DNA from: Cyanobacteria bacterium SZAS LIN-3
GTDB taxonomy: Bacteria > Cyanobacteriota > Vampirovibrionia > Obscuribacterales > Obscuribacteraceae
Direction: 5' to 3'
DNA length: 50,832 nucleotides
Assembly: GCA_018266215.1 (NCBI GenBank)
Contig: JAFEAV010000047.1
Location: 1-50,832 of the forward strand
The notes below the pieces were generated by a model. The model was not told the DNA's origin. It ran no database searches and saw only the letters and a list, made by a program, of their open reading frames with translations. Below are positions 34,944-43,905 of this stretch, in pieces; positions within the stretch are counted from its first letter, which is position 1; the number at the start of each line of letters is the position of its first letter. A program made the translations under genes and the position numbers.

Positions 34944-36257
34944 CTACTGATTAGTCGCAAACGACGTTCTCTTCAAGCTCTCGTATTTGGCGAGCCAGCC
35001 TTTGTTGATGTCGACCTGCTCATGACCAAATCTTTCACCGCCAAAGGCCACGGTCTGGTTGGGTGACACCCACTGACCATTGGCATCACGACGACCGCCG
35101 GCGACACCAAATCCGACACGACCGGAAGCATTGCCGGTTGCACCGTGGGTAGTATCAGTTCCTTCTTTCCAGGCCTTAGTAATTGCGTTTACGTATTCGG
35201 GATTATTGGAGCTGCCGGGATGGCTTGTCGGATAGTAACGGCCGGAGAGTGCTTGCATCAGCGTCTGGTTTCTTGATGCCGCTCGGTTCATCACCTCTTC
35301 GGCAAAAGCCACCTGCGCCTCCCGTCCTTGCGAGCCCACTTCTGACCTCATCCTGCCGGCGAAAGCCGCCATAACTCTGGGGTCATTCAACTGTGCGTCA
35401 AACTGTGATCTATCGATGGAACCAGCCGGGGCTTCGGTTCTCTCTACAGCTTTCGGAGTTCTGTCACCGGAGTTGTTGCCAGCGTCAGAACCGGGACGTT
35501 GTGCGGGTGCGCCACCATCAGCTGGTTTGCCGCTGGTCGCAGCATTATCGACACCCCGGCCGGCAGGCGCGCCGCCATCAGCGGGTGTGGTAGCCGCAGC
35601 CGATCCGGCCTGGTCACCAGAGAAAGCGCCGACCGTTGTCTTGCCCTGCATGTCGGCCCATTTCGAACCCGTAAATCCTACGTCGCGACCATTTCTATCC
35701 TTTTCCTGGCTGAAGCTGCCGTCGGCGTTATGGACGCCGCGCAGGGCGACCCGGTCCTGACCGTTATCGTCCTTTCCATATAAATGAACCATGGAGCGAT
35801 TGCCGGCTTTTTCAACATCAACTGAATAATCGCGCATCTTGCCGTCAGCATCAGGCACCTGGATGTTTTTGATGCCGTTCTGGGCCAGTTTTTCGACGGT
35901 GCTCAATTTGTCAGCAACCGAAGCTTTGGAATCTCCCAGAGTCTTTTGGGCTCCGTCAATCAGGCTCTGGCGAGCGTCAACAGGGCCGGCGCCGGCAGAT
36001 TTGGCTTGAGAGTCGAAAAGCTCGAGATTCGGCAAGCCCATCGAGGCGTTTTTCGCCGATTCCTGAGTACCATCGCGCATGGGCGAGGCGGCATTATTAC
36101 CGGAGGTTTCTCCGGCGACGGCTTGAGCCTCCGGGGCGCGAGCTACCTCATTGCCCCTGGGCGGAGCGGGGAAGCTGTCCTGGACAAGTGCGTGTGAGCT
36201 CTCATGGTTAGTTTGAGGTGCTGGTGTAGTGTTATCTGAAACGTCCCGGGGTGGCAT
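34944..36257 (-). CDS. disordered protein with C-terminal cell-wall-hydrolase-like domain
   Basis: A 437-residue protein. The ATG at 36257 (MPPRDVSDNTTPAPQ) has AGAAGG about ten bases upstream; the frame extends to 36317 without support. There is no signal peptide and the N-terminal 90 residues are low-complexity. Residues about 100-220 are the same module as in the M15-like protein at 24071 (LSTVEKLAQNGIKNIQVPDADGKMRDYSVDVEKAG ... MVHLYGKDDNGQDRVALRGVHNADGSF). An Ala/Gly-rich linker with repeated ADGGAPAGR or ADGGAPAQR units follows. The C-terminal domain (DPRVMAAFAGRMRSEVGSQGREAQVAFAEEVMNRAASRNQTLMQALSGRYYP) resembles SleB-type cell wall hydrolases, in which the Glu of SEV is catalytic. A Pho-box-like repeat lies upstream. 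Confidence 0.8.
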   Translation of the reverse strand: MPPRDVSDNTTPAPQTNHESSHALVQDSFPAPPRGNEVARAPEAQAVAGETSGNNAASPMRDGTQESAKNASMGLPNLELFDSQAKSAGAGPVDARQSLIDGAQKTLGDSKASVADKLSTVEKLAQNGIKNIQVPDADGKMRDYSVDVEKAGNRSMVHLYGKDDNGQDRVALRGVHNADGSFSQEKDRNGRDVGFTGSKWADMQGKTTVGAFSGDQAGSAAATTPADGGAPAGRGVDNAATSGKPADGGAPAQRPGSDAGNNSGDRTPKAVERTEAPAGSIDRSQFDAQLNDPRVMAAFAGRMRSEVGSQGREAQVAFAEEVMNRAASRNQTLMQALSGRYYPTSHPGSSNNPEYVNAITKAWKEGTDTTHGATGNASGRVGFGVAGGRRDANGQWVSPNQTVAFGGERFGHEQVDINKGWLAKYESLKRTSFATNQ

Positions 36258-36417
36258 AGGCAAAGTACCTTCTGAGACTAAAGAAATAGGCGCATTGCGA
36301 CCCGCGCACAAAATCACCGGGGTAAGAGCCAGCGAGTCAGGCGTATGAGTCTTGGTGCTTGGTTGTTGGTAAGCTTGGGGTGCTTGCTTGAAAGCTTTGA
36401 AAAGGTAACAGGAATGA

Positions 36418-36435
36418 CGTGAAAACTCCGTGACA
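36418..36435 (-). promoter_or_regulatory. Pho-box-like direct repeat, site C
   Basis: On the minus strand TGTCACG-GAGT-TTTCACG, two heptamers 11 bp apart, 160 bases upstream of the ATG at 36257. Both heptamers are identical to those of site A; only the spacer differs. Confidence 0.6.
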
Positions 36436-36470
36436 GTTCACGGGCGCCGCAAAAGAGCCATTTTGTCGAT

Positions 36471-37022
36471 TTATTTGGCGTCTTTGGCCCGGCTTTCCCG
36501 CAGCGATTTCAGAACTGTCAGGAGGCTTTCATTTTCGGGAAACTCGGACTTGCCATAGTGAAAATTGACGAACTGCCAGTGCTTATCCTTATAGCTCAGC
36601 TCCGGCGTGACCACGGGCTTGTCCGTCTTCTTGCCCTTGGTGGTACCAAAGACCTCGGCCCAGTAGTTTGCGCCCCTGGCCGTCACTTTACCCACGGTAT
36701 AGTGCTCGTAGGGTTCGGCATTGGTATTAAGGAATGGGTCCATATCCAGGCCCACAATTTCGCCCGGCACTTTGGCCTGGGCGTCGCTGTCCTCTTTTAG
36801 AGCGCGACGCAACTCGGCGTCAAAGTCGCCCTTCTTGAGCTTGAGGGCGTCATCGGAGCTGCGCTCCACACCGCTCTTTGCCGGCGGTACATACCAGGCA
36901 TAAAACCTCTGCACGAAATTGCGGCAGGATGCCTCCACCGCTGAGTCTTTGGCCTGAGCCCAGCTTGAGCAGGCGATAAAAGCAACCGCGCCGCAACTAA
37001 GTGACTTCAATGATAGTTTCAT
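36471..37022 (-). CDS. secreted DUF3828-like protein
   Basis: A 183-residue protein. The ATG at 37022 gives a signal peptide MKLSLKSLSCGAVAFIACSSWAQA, with cleavage before KDSAVE; GGGGG lies upstream. Residues 30-40 (RNFVQRFYAWYVPP) match the opening of DUF3828 domains, and the end LSYKDKHWQFVNFHYG fits their final strand. The family adopts an NTF2-like or cystatin-like fold and is periplasmic; its function is unknown. It follows the giant TPR gene on the same strand after 52 bases and may share its transcript. Confidence 0.78.
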   Translation of the reverse strand: MKLSLKSLSCGAVAFIACSSWAQAKDSAVEASCRNFVQRFYAWYVPPAKSGVERSSDDALKLKKGDFDAELRRALKEDSDAQAKVPGEIVGLDMDPFLNTNAEPYEHYTVGKVTARGANYWAEVFGTTKGKKTDKPVVTPELSYKDKHWQFVNFHYGKSEFPENESLLTVLKSLRESRAKDAK

Positions 37023-37074
37023 AGCCAATGCCCCCGAGGATTCGGCGACAGTATAGCGCAAAGCCAACCATTAC

Positions 37075-40000
37075 CTACTCAGCAGCCCATTTTTCAAGCG
37101 CCTGAGCGTAAAAAATCTTGGTCAATCCACTGGCAAAAATATCCCTGGCGACGGCGGCGCCAATAAAGACCACATCCCCCGGTCCCATTTCCAGCCGCGC
37201 ATTGGGCGCGTAAATCAGTCCCCTAAACTTGCAACGCTCATCCAGCTTAATCAGCCCCTTGCCGTTGTACCAGATCTCAAGTTTGTTGGGGTTGAAACTG
37301 TCTTCCATTGGGAGATCCGCCCGGACATTTATAAAGGCGACATTGTTGGCCACGAAAACCGGCGTTCTTGCAGTGGCAGGAGTAGCGCCATCTGCGAGGA
37401 AAATCCTTACTCGCCCGGGCTTTCTGATAATCAGACTGTTTGTTGCGATGGTTGTCGCGGTGTAGTCTCCCGGATCAAGCTCCAGCGGCCCCTTAACGAC
37501 ACCTAGAGCAGTGGCGCCGGGCGGGGCAGATGGAGCCGGTTGAAACGGCAGAGATTGGACGGGAGGTGGCGCCGTCAAGCGTTGAAAGAGCATAGATGTT
37601 AAAGGTGATGTGGTATTGCCACCGATACCAGTGCTAGTACCTGGCGGGTGGTAAAGAGCTGCAGTCTCGACTTTGGTCCGCATGATCCCGGGCGGACCGT
37701 TAAATATAAAAGAAAATTTGCCATCCTGATTTACCGTCCGGGGGGCCGTCAGGCCGCCAAAACTCCCGACAAAAGACGCAGCTGGTCTAAACCTCTCACC
37801 ACTCTGCATAAGGTCTGCCGGGTCTTCAAAAACCAGTGAATTGGAAGCAAGCAGAGCATATTTAAAATTGATCTGTTGCAGTTGCACCACAGGCTCATAA
37901 GCATCGACTGTTGAACCGGACCCTCCAGATACTACAGGCACCACCGGCACCACGGGTCGTGCCGCTGGGGTTGGCCAGGCTGGTGCCAGAGCCCGCTTCT
38001 GCTGTTGCTGGGTTCGCTCCCGCTCATATTGCTCACGCTGCCGCTTTTGAGTCTCACGTTCATAACTGGTGGAGACTTCAGCCGTAACCGCGTCAAGGTG
38101 TTCTTTATCCCCAATCTTTTTCAGCAGGGCAATGACTTGGGGACCATAAAAATAGCCAGGCTGACCACTTATCTGCACCTTGGCACAGTATTCGCTGGCC
38201 GCCGTTTTATTGCCTCGCAAGTTCTCAATCTCAGCCAGAAACAAAAATTCGTCAGCGGTCGGATGATAGGACATTGTTGCCAGAGCTCTGTCCAACAATG
38301 CCGATACTTGCGCCGTTTGGCCCAGTGCCTTATATGCGTCAATGGCCTTGAGAAAGTATCGCGATCGCTCCTGAGCAGGGGCAGCAGAACTCGTGCAGCT
38401 CCGGTACCGGACGCAACTTTCATGGTCCATGATATCAATCGCTTCTGTCGCCAGCTTTGCTATCCTGGCATTGTCCTTTTCAGTCCGAAGCAATCCGTCA
38501 ATCGCAAGCTTAAGCTGACTACTGTAGGGCCTCTCTTTGTGCAGCCAATCATATTGCTCTTGCAAGGCCGCCGGCGTGGCGAGCTGCTTAACGCGATGAT
38601 TTTCCAGTTCTCTATCCGCTTTTTTCCCCTCGTCTCTCACACGATCGGCTTCGGCGTCCTTCTTCTCTTTGCGCAAAATCGATTCCAGCCGCCCCCGACT
38701 AGTGGAAGCACTCCAGTCACCGTAAAGGCATTCAATATCAGAGGCCGCGCGATAATTTCGTTCCGCCGCATCCAGGTTTCCCGCGAGCTCGTCCACAGAT
38801 GCCATCGCGGCATAGATCTTGGCCAGACGATAATCGTCGGCGGCATAGTATTTACGCTGGGAATTAAGCAGTCGGCTCAATATCTTCTTCGCCAGGTCCA
38901 GATCTTTGGGCTCAGTACGAGTGAGATAAGAAGCGGTCTCAGCTATGGTTTCGCATGGAGAGAAACCAGCAAATCGATCAAAAGTCAGCTTCTTGGGATT
39001 GAGAACACAAAGCTGATCGAGCGTACTGAAAGCCTTGTCGAGATTTTTAGTCCTTACATAAAATGAAAACAGTGCCTCGCGCTGCTCAAAAGCCTCCAGA
39101 CTGTCGCTCCCACGCTGAGATTCGACCTTTTTCTGCACGAGCAAGAGCAACCTTTCCGCATCTCCCGGTCTCTTTTTGAATGCAAGCGCGTAGGACGGAC
39201 CGGTACCGCTTGCGCGAGAATAATCATGGGTGCTATCTGGCACGGTAAAAATATCTATTGCGTGCTCGGCATGCTTGATTCCCTGATCAAATCTGTCAGC
39301 CTGAATCTCTGCGACGGCAACGACAAACCACTGGTCCGAGGCTGACAGGCGGCCACCACCATGAGGATCATTTTCAGTCAGCGCGGCAGCCTTCACAAGC
39401 ATAGCCAGCTGGGTATCAACATCAATCTTGGCACCCCCCAAATAGCTCAGGGAGCTCTGCGTGCTGGCAATCTTGGCCGCCACCGAAGATTTTGTCGGTG
39501 CGCTGTCGGGCAGCAAAGCATAGGCTTTTTGATAGAGTTTAAGCGCGTTCCCAATATCGCGCTGCGAAAACGAATCTCTATCGCCGGCCGTTGTATATAG
39601 TTTTGCCAGCTGCACCGGATCATAGCCCTTGACCTTCTCCGCCGCCTCTATGGCCTGGCGCAGGTAATAATCGCTGTAGCCTGGATCAATGCGGTTCATG
39701 TCAAAAACATCACAGTGATCGGAAGCGTCGGTGAAGTCCCCGGCGGCAGTTGCATAGTCGCCTGTCGCCATAGCGCACTGTGCTCGCAGCAGGCGATAAA
39801 CGCCAGGTACAATATTGTTGCACTGGGCTATTGCCCGGTCCAGATAAATCCTGGCCTCAGGATACTGCTTCTGCGCACAGAGAAGCTCCCCGAGATAGGC
39901 ATCGAGAATTGAGTCCGAACCATCGCGGTAATTATTGCGAGAATCAGCATCGGTGATGAAGGTGGTGGCCGGACTCCCTATCTTCGCCAGAGCATCCCGC

Positions 40001-42087
40001 AGTAACTGTTCAGCTTCTTTCTGTCTTCCCTTCTGTACGTTGACCCGTGCCAGCTCGCGCACCTTAAATCTGTACTTACGACCGAATTCTTTGCGATAGC
40101 CTGGGTCAGTACCGCTCGGCAACGTCGCCACCATATTCAGCGCCTTGCGGAAGGCCAGGTCCGACCGATCATACTGGCCTTTCTGGGCCTTCAGGCAGGC
40201 ACTGTCAAGCAACAGCAATACCATCTGTGGTGAAATAGCCGACGAGCTACTCTCATCAGCCTGAGCCAACTTAAGGGCGCGTTCGTGAAGGATGGATGCC
40301 CTCTCAAAATCTCCAGCCTGATAATAAATGCCAGAAAGTCTCCGCATCGATTCGCTCATCGGCTGGTCAGAGGCCTTCAACAAGTCCTCCAGCTTACGCC
40401 AGGCATCGGCATTGCCCTTGCCGCTGCGCACGAGATTGAGAGCCAATTCAATTTGCATCATAAAATTGATTATGGGAGTGCGCTCGCGAGAAATGGCAAG
40501 GCGTCCCAGTCGGTTCAGTAAATTATTACTGTCGTCATAAAAGCCGCGATCTGCCAGTCTCCTGGCCACGAGCATCAAGGAGCAATAAAAATTGAGAGCC
40601 GGTCGAGGGTAAGGATTTGACGGCCGAGTCGAAGCCGAATAGTTTTTAAGCAGGGCATCAATGGCAGCATTATATTTCGATTTGTCGCCGGCCTCTATCC
40701 CGTTGCGTGCATCACTGAGCAGCTTAAAGTTTGCCGAGATGTCGGATGCGCCCACTGCATCGGCTGGAGTATGAAATTTGCCGCCCATAGCAGCTTGTAT
40801 GTCACCGGGCGTGGGGAAAACACCCGGCATTCTGTCCACGACAGATCTTTCAACTTCCGACAATTTTTTATAGATTTCAGCAGCCTGCTGCAGATATTCT
40901 TTGCATTTAGACTCGTTTCCGGCAACCCTCTCAAATTGCGCTAGACGATAAAATAAGAAAGCCTGCTCAGCGACCGGCGAGAGACTCATATCGTCAGCCT
41001 TGTTCCAGGCTACTCTTTCTTTCACATCACTCTGGTAGCACTCAATTGCGCGGCTCGTATCGCCCAGGTCATAGTAAAGGTCCCCCAGCGCCTTTCCTGT
41101 CACGGGATTCAACCCGACACGGTTGCCGAGCTGGCTATGCAATTTATCGGCGACAGCTGCGGCCTCAGCCTTCTTGTCATGCTTCAAAATATTAGCGTAT
41201 AGCAGCAGCGTCGCTCTCTGTTCGGCCGCCCCGCGACTGCTACGTTCACGCTCGAAGACTGCATTCTTATCAAATATTTTTAAAACATCAGCAGCGAGCA
41301 GCTCGGCTTGATCATGCTTGCCGGCCTTGTTCAAAGCAGCAATTGGCGCCAAATAGCTGCGCTCCACAACAAAAGGATTTATCTCGAGTGGTTGCATGGA
41401 GTCATGGGCAATTTGCACATAGCCCCCGGAAGCGGGTAGATCTCCAATCGTGATTGAGTGAGAAACTGCCGACAGGGCAACACTATAAATCAGATTCTCT
41501 CTGCCCTGCCCCGGCCAGGCGCGCGCGTAGCGCAAGAGCTCTCTGTCGTGTCCGATGGTAAAAAGCTCCAGGTTCTCCTGCTCGCTGTCGCTTTCCTGCA
41601 TGGAGAAGACCGTATTGCTGAAATTCTGATCGCCGTCAGCTCGACCTAGTAACCGAGCCAGAGCCACTCGATAGCTGGACTCCTCGCGCGACTCAGGCGT
41701 GGAATCTTCGCGAAAAGGTCGTATGGTGAGAGGCAGCTTTTTCAGCGTGTCATCATGTAAACACAATTCCAGCTCAATTTTAGTGCCGACCGTTCCCAGC
41801 AGCAACATTTCAATTTCATCTTTACTCTTGCCTCTCAGAGACAAACCATCAATAGAGACGAGCCTGGCTTCTCCGGCTGGGAGCTCAGGCTCGGGCGGCT
41901 GGAATGTGACCAGGCAGCCGGCATTATCCCCCCAGTGAAGCTCAATCGGTAAACGCCCGTACGTGGCGTTCGATTTAACCACAGGCTCGGGCACCGGAGC
42001 CTTCGAAAAAGTCGACAGGCCAATCAGTTGCGGGGTCAGCGCCAGCAAAACGCAGGCGGCCAGTCGGAGGCGGTTGTTTTTGGTCAT
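37075..42087 (-). CDS. giant exported TPR protein with PDZ-like N-terminus and beta-helical C-terminus
   Basis: A 1670-residue protein. An N-terminal hydrophobic segment (RLAACVLLALTPQLIGLSTFS) directs export. Residues about 45-125 look like a PDZ domain (GCLVTFQPPEPELPAGEARLVSIDGLSLRGKSKDEIEMLLLGTVGTKIELEL). From about 220 to 1400 there are many TPR or Sel1-like helical pairs, for example VTGKALGDLYYDLGDTSRAIECYQSDV, LSGIYYQAGDFERASILHERALKLAQ and ARLYLDRAI-type units. A Gln/Arg-rich coiled segment (QKRQREQYERERTQQQQKRA) and a Pro/Val linker lead to the last 200 residues: LELDPGDYTATTIATNSLIIRKPGRVRIFLADG ... RCKFRGLIYAPNARLEMGPGDVVFIGAAVARDIFASG. This end resembles DUF7305-type beta-helical surface domains. 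It begins 15 bases after the Cys-rich miniprotein gene. Probably a large envelope scaffold. Confidence 0.87.
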   Translation of the reverse strand: MTKNNRLRLAACVLLALTPQLIGLSTFSKAPVPEPVVKSNATYGRLPIELHWGDNAGCLVTFQPPEPELPAGEARLVSIDGLSLRGKSKDEIEMLLLGTVGTKIELELCLHDDTLKKLPLTIRPFREDSTPESREESSYRVALARLLGRADGDQNFSNTVFSMQESDSEQENLELFTIGHDRELLRYARAWPGQGRENLIYSVALSAVSHSITIGDLPASGGYVQIAHDSMQPLEINPFVVERSYLAPIAALNKAGKHDQAELLAADVLKIFDKNAVFERERSSRGAAEQRATLLLYANILKHDKKAEAAAVADKLHSQLGNRVGLNPVTGKALGDLYYDLGDTSRAIECYQSDVKERVAWNKADDMSLSPVAEQAFLFYRLAQFERVAGNESKCKEYLQQAAEIYKKLSEVERSVVDRMPGVFPTPGDIQAAMGGKFHTPADAVGASDISANFKLLSDARNGIEAGDKSKYNAAIDALLKNYSASTRPSNPYPRPALNFYCSLMLVARRLADRGFYDDSNNLLNRLGRLAISRERTPIINFMMQIELALNLVRSGKGNADAWRKLEDLLKASDQPMSESMRRLSGIYYQAGDFERASILHERALKLAQADESSSSAISPQMVLLLLDSACLKAQKGQYDRSDLAFRKALNMVATLPSGTDPGYRKEFGRKYRFKVRELARVNVQKGRQKEAEQLLRDALAKIGSPATTFITDADSRNNYRDGSDSILDAYLGELLCAQKQYPEARIYLDRAIAQCNNIVPGVYRLLRAQCAMATGDYATAAGDFTDASDHCDVFDMNRIDPGYSDYYLRQAIEAAEKVKGYDPVQLAKLYTTAGDRDSFSQRDIGNALKLYQKAYALLPDSAPTKSSVAAKIASTQSSLSYLGGAKIDVDTQLAMLVKAAALTENDPHGGGRLSASDQWFVVAVAEIQADRFDQGIKHAEHAIDIFTVPDSTHDYSRASGTGPSYALAFKKRPGDAERLLLLVQKKVESQRGSDSLEAFEQREALFSFYVRTKNLDKAFSTLDQLCVLNPKKLTFDRFAGFSPCETIAETASYLTRTEPKDLDLAKKILSRLLNSQRKYYAADDYRLAKIYAAMASVDELAGNLDAAERNYRAASDIECLYGDWSASTSRGRLESILRKEKKDAEADRVRDEGKKADRELENHRVKQLATPAALQEQYDWLHKERPYSSQLKLAIDGLLRTEKDNARIAKLATEAIDIMDHESCVRYRSCTSSAAPAQERSRYFLKAIDAYKALGQTAQVSALLDRALATMSYHPTADEFLFLAEIENLRGNKTAASEYCAKVQISGQPGYFYGPQVIALLKKIGDKEHLDAVTAEVSTSYERETQKRQREQYERERTQQQQKRALAPAWPTPAARPVVPVVPVVSGGSGSTVDAYEPVVQLQQINFKYALLASNSLVFEDPADLMQSGERFRPAASFVGSFGGLTAPRTVNQDGKFSFIFNGPPGIMRTKVETAALYHPPGTSTGIGGNTTSPLTSMLFQRLTAPPPVQSLPFQPAPSAPPGATALGVVKGPLELDPGDYTATTIATNSLIIRKPGRVRIFLADGATPATARTPVFVANNVAFINVRADLPMEDSFNPNKLEIWYNGKGLIKLDERCKFRGLIYAPNARLEMGPGDVVFIGAAVARDIFASGLTKIFYAQALEKWAAE

Positions 42088-42102
42088 ACCGCCGATTCTA
42101 AA

Positions 42103-42306
42103 CTAAGGCAAGCAGCGCTTGCAAATCTTCCCGACATTCAGTCCGTTCAACACCTTGTAGCTCTCACGGCAAAAATCTTTGCAGGCAATACAGGTCTCGG
42201 TCACCCCGGGCTTCACCGGCTGACTGAAGCCGACTTTGGTATCGCCGCTGGCCAGATTTTGCTTGATGTTAAACAAGCAGTTTTTGTCGTCTTCGTTGGC
42301 TGGCAT
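42103..42306 (-). CDS. Cys-rich miniprotein
   Basis: A 67-residue protein with an excellent AAGGAAG six bases before the ATG at 42306. The sequence begins MPANEDDKNCLFNIKQN and ends with VTETCIACKDFCRESYKVLNGLNVGKICKRCLP, giving C-x2-C-x3-C ... C-x2-C, enough ligands for one zinc site or a redox pair. It sits between the Nudix/NrtR-like gene (33 bases upstream) and the giant TPR gene (15 bases downstream) on the same strand. Not recognised; a small zinc ribbon is likely. Confidence 0.68.
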   Translation of the reverse strand: MPANEDDKNCLFNIKQNLASGDTKVGFSQPVKPGVTETCIACKDFCRESYKVLNGLNVGKICKRCLP

Positions 42307-42339
42307 AAAATCTTCCTTGACTGAGATCGGGGCACCAGA

Positions 42340-42972
42340 TTAACTACTAAATCTGTAAAGTTGGGCTGGCTTGCGACCGGCTTTTTGCAATTCTTTAGTC
42401 GCCTCAACAATTCCCTGCTGCAATATTTTACGGCGAAAATTTCTTTTGTCCAGCTTCTCGCCCAGTATCGCCTCATGCACCACTTGCAGCTCGGTAAGCG
42501 TAAATTTTTCGGGTAAAAGTTCAAAGCCGACAGAGGTGTAGTCAAGTTTATTGCGAATGCGCCGGTGGGCATACTCGATAATTTGCGTGTGGTCAAAAGC
42601 CAGCTGCGGCAGCTCATCAACGGCAAACCAGCTGGCATCAGAGGCGTCCGTACCAGCCTTCAAGATCTGGCTGTTTGACACCAGAGCATAGTAAGCCACG
42701 GTTACTACGCGGCCGCGCGGGTCGCGCCCGGGCTCACCAAAAGTATAGAGCTGCTCCAGATAAACATCACCATTGGAGGCATCGACTCCGGTCTCCTCAT
42801 GCAATTCTCTCTGGGCTGCCGCATCCAGCGATTCGTCTTCCAGGACAAAGCCACCCGGCAGCGCGTAACTCCCGACAAAGGGCGGTGCCAGTCGCTTGAT
42901 CAAAAGCACCTGCAGGCGTCGCTCGAGGAGAGTAAAGAGCACTATGTCGACAGTCACTAACAGTTTATTCAT
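42340..42972 (-). CDS. Nudix domain + winged-helix regulator, NrtR-like
   Basis: A 210-residue protein. Residues 5-140 are a Nudix domain with the box GGFVLEDESLDAAAQRELHEETGVD (40-64), in which the REL-x-EE catalytic core is intact. Residues 145-210 (LDYTSVGFELLPEKFTLTELQVVHEAILGEKLDKRNFRRKILQQGIVEAT) are the winged helix typical of NrtR regulators, ending in GRKPAQLYRF. NrtR proteins sense ADP-ribose or related NAD metabolites and repress NAD metabolism genes. Here it follows an NAD-kinase-like gene and an SPFH gene in one operon, and two matching palindromes lie in the operon promoter. The intact Nudix box suggests it may also hydrolyse its ligand. Confidence 0.92.
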   Translation of the reverse strand: MNKLLVTVDIVLFTLLERRLQVLLIKRLAPPFVGSYALPGGFVLEDESLDAAAQRELHEETGVDASNGDVYLEQLYTFGEPGRDPRGRVVTVAYYALVSNSQILKAGTDASDASWFAVDELPQLAFDHTQIIEYAHRRIRNKLDYTSVGFELLPEKFTLTELQVVHEAILGEKLDKRNFRRKILQQGIVEATKELQKAGRKPAQLYRFSS

Positions 42973-42980
42973 TGCAACTT

Positions 42981-43901
42981 TCAGGCCGCCACCAGATGAG
43001 CCTTTTCCCGAGCAACACCGATAGTGGCAATGGTACCAGAATTAAACTCCAGACGATCCATCTCGATGCCGTCGGAAAAGATTACGCCACCCGAAGGCAT
43101 CTGTGATTCCAGGTCCAGACTTGAGCCGGTGGTCAGGCCGCCGACAACGATCGAGGCCCTGGAATGACGACTGACAAAGGGCTCGCGGACAACAAAGAGC
43201 AGGCGCTCTTCCTCCCAGGACATAGTCACCGGCCGTGGTGGCGCCCCGCCTAAAAACGAAACAAGGCCACAGGTCTCATTAAAAATCGACGACAACCACC
43301 CGGTACTGCCGGCACCTGTAGATACAATAATGCCGCTGGAAGACTGGCTCTCCTGCCGGCCGGCGTAGTCTATCTTGTAGCGTGCCGATATGTGCGTACT
43401 GGCGCCGATGAAGAGATCGTTAAAAGCCAGCAAGCGCTGCCCGTCGGCAAGTCTGGCCTCGGCCATACTGACCGCGAGCATTCTCGCCTGACGCGCCATT
43501 GTCTTATCCAGAGCCCGTTTCAGCTGCTGCGGAGCGTAAGGCAAAAGTATGCCGTCAAATCTGTCCTTATCCGGATTGACCGCGATAATAGGCTGACCCA
43601 TAACATACTTGGCAGTGTTGGCCACAAGGCCATCCTGACCCAGGGTCACGATCAAATCGGAGGGAGCAAAGAGATAAGTGGAAAGCAGGTCGCGATCAAG
43701 CAGCTGTATTTTCAGACCGCACTCGATTGTCCGCCGCACAGATTCAAGCGAACGCTGGTAGGCATCGTGCTCCTGCACGTAGCTGTCAAAGTCACCACCG
43801 GCATGCTCGATATAAAACCGCGCCTGCTCCTTTGTATTGAAGCGTTCGATCAATTCATCAAGCCTGGTTTTACGGGTGACGAGCACCACTTTTTCAAACA
43901 T
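42981..43901 (-). CDS. NAD kinase-like protein with altered GGDG motif
   Basis: A 306-residue protein of the NAD(H)/diacylglycerol kinase fold. The nucleotide loop that is normally GGDGT reads LGQDGLVANTAKY at about 87-99, so the second Gly is Gln and the Thr is Leu. The second signature, normally like TPTGSTAY, is present as IIVSTGAGSTGWLSS (191-205), and LLAFNDLFIGASTH matches the NE/ND loop. An extra N-terminal domain of about 75 residues precedes the fold. It begins four bases after the SPFH stop, with AAGGG upstream, and ends eight bases before the Nudix gene. It may phosphorylate NAD or a related nucleotide, or may have become a binding protein. Confidence 0.82.
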   Translation of the reverse strand: MFEKVVLVTRKTRLDELIERFNTKEQARFYIEHAGGDFDSYVQEHDAYQRSLESVRRTIECGLKIQLLDRDLLSTYLFAPSDLIVTLGQDGLVANTAKYVMGQPIIAVNPDKDRFDGILLPYAPQQLKRALDKTMARQARMLAVSMAEARLADGQRLLAFNDLFIGASTHISARYKIDYAGRQESQSSSGIIVSTGAGSTGWLSSIFNETCGLVSFLGGAPPRPVTMSWEEERLLFVVREPFVSRHSRASIVVGGLTTGSSLDLESQMPSGGVIFSDGIEMDRLEFNSGTIATIGVAREKAHLVAA

Positions 43902-43905
43902 GTCA

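Noticed and set aside
38005..39066. 353-residue plus-strand frame
   Set aside because: Antisense to the giant TPR gene, with no ribosome binding site or domain.
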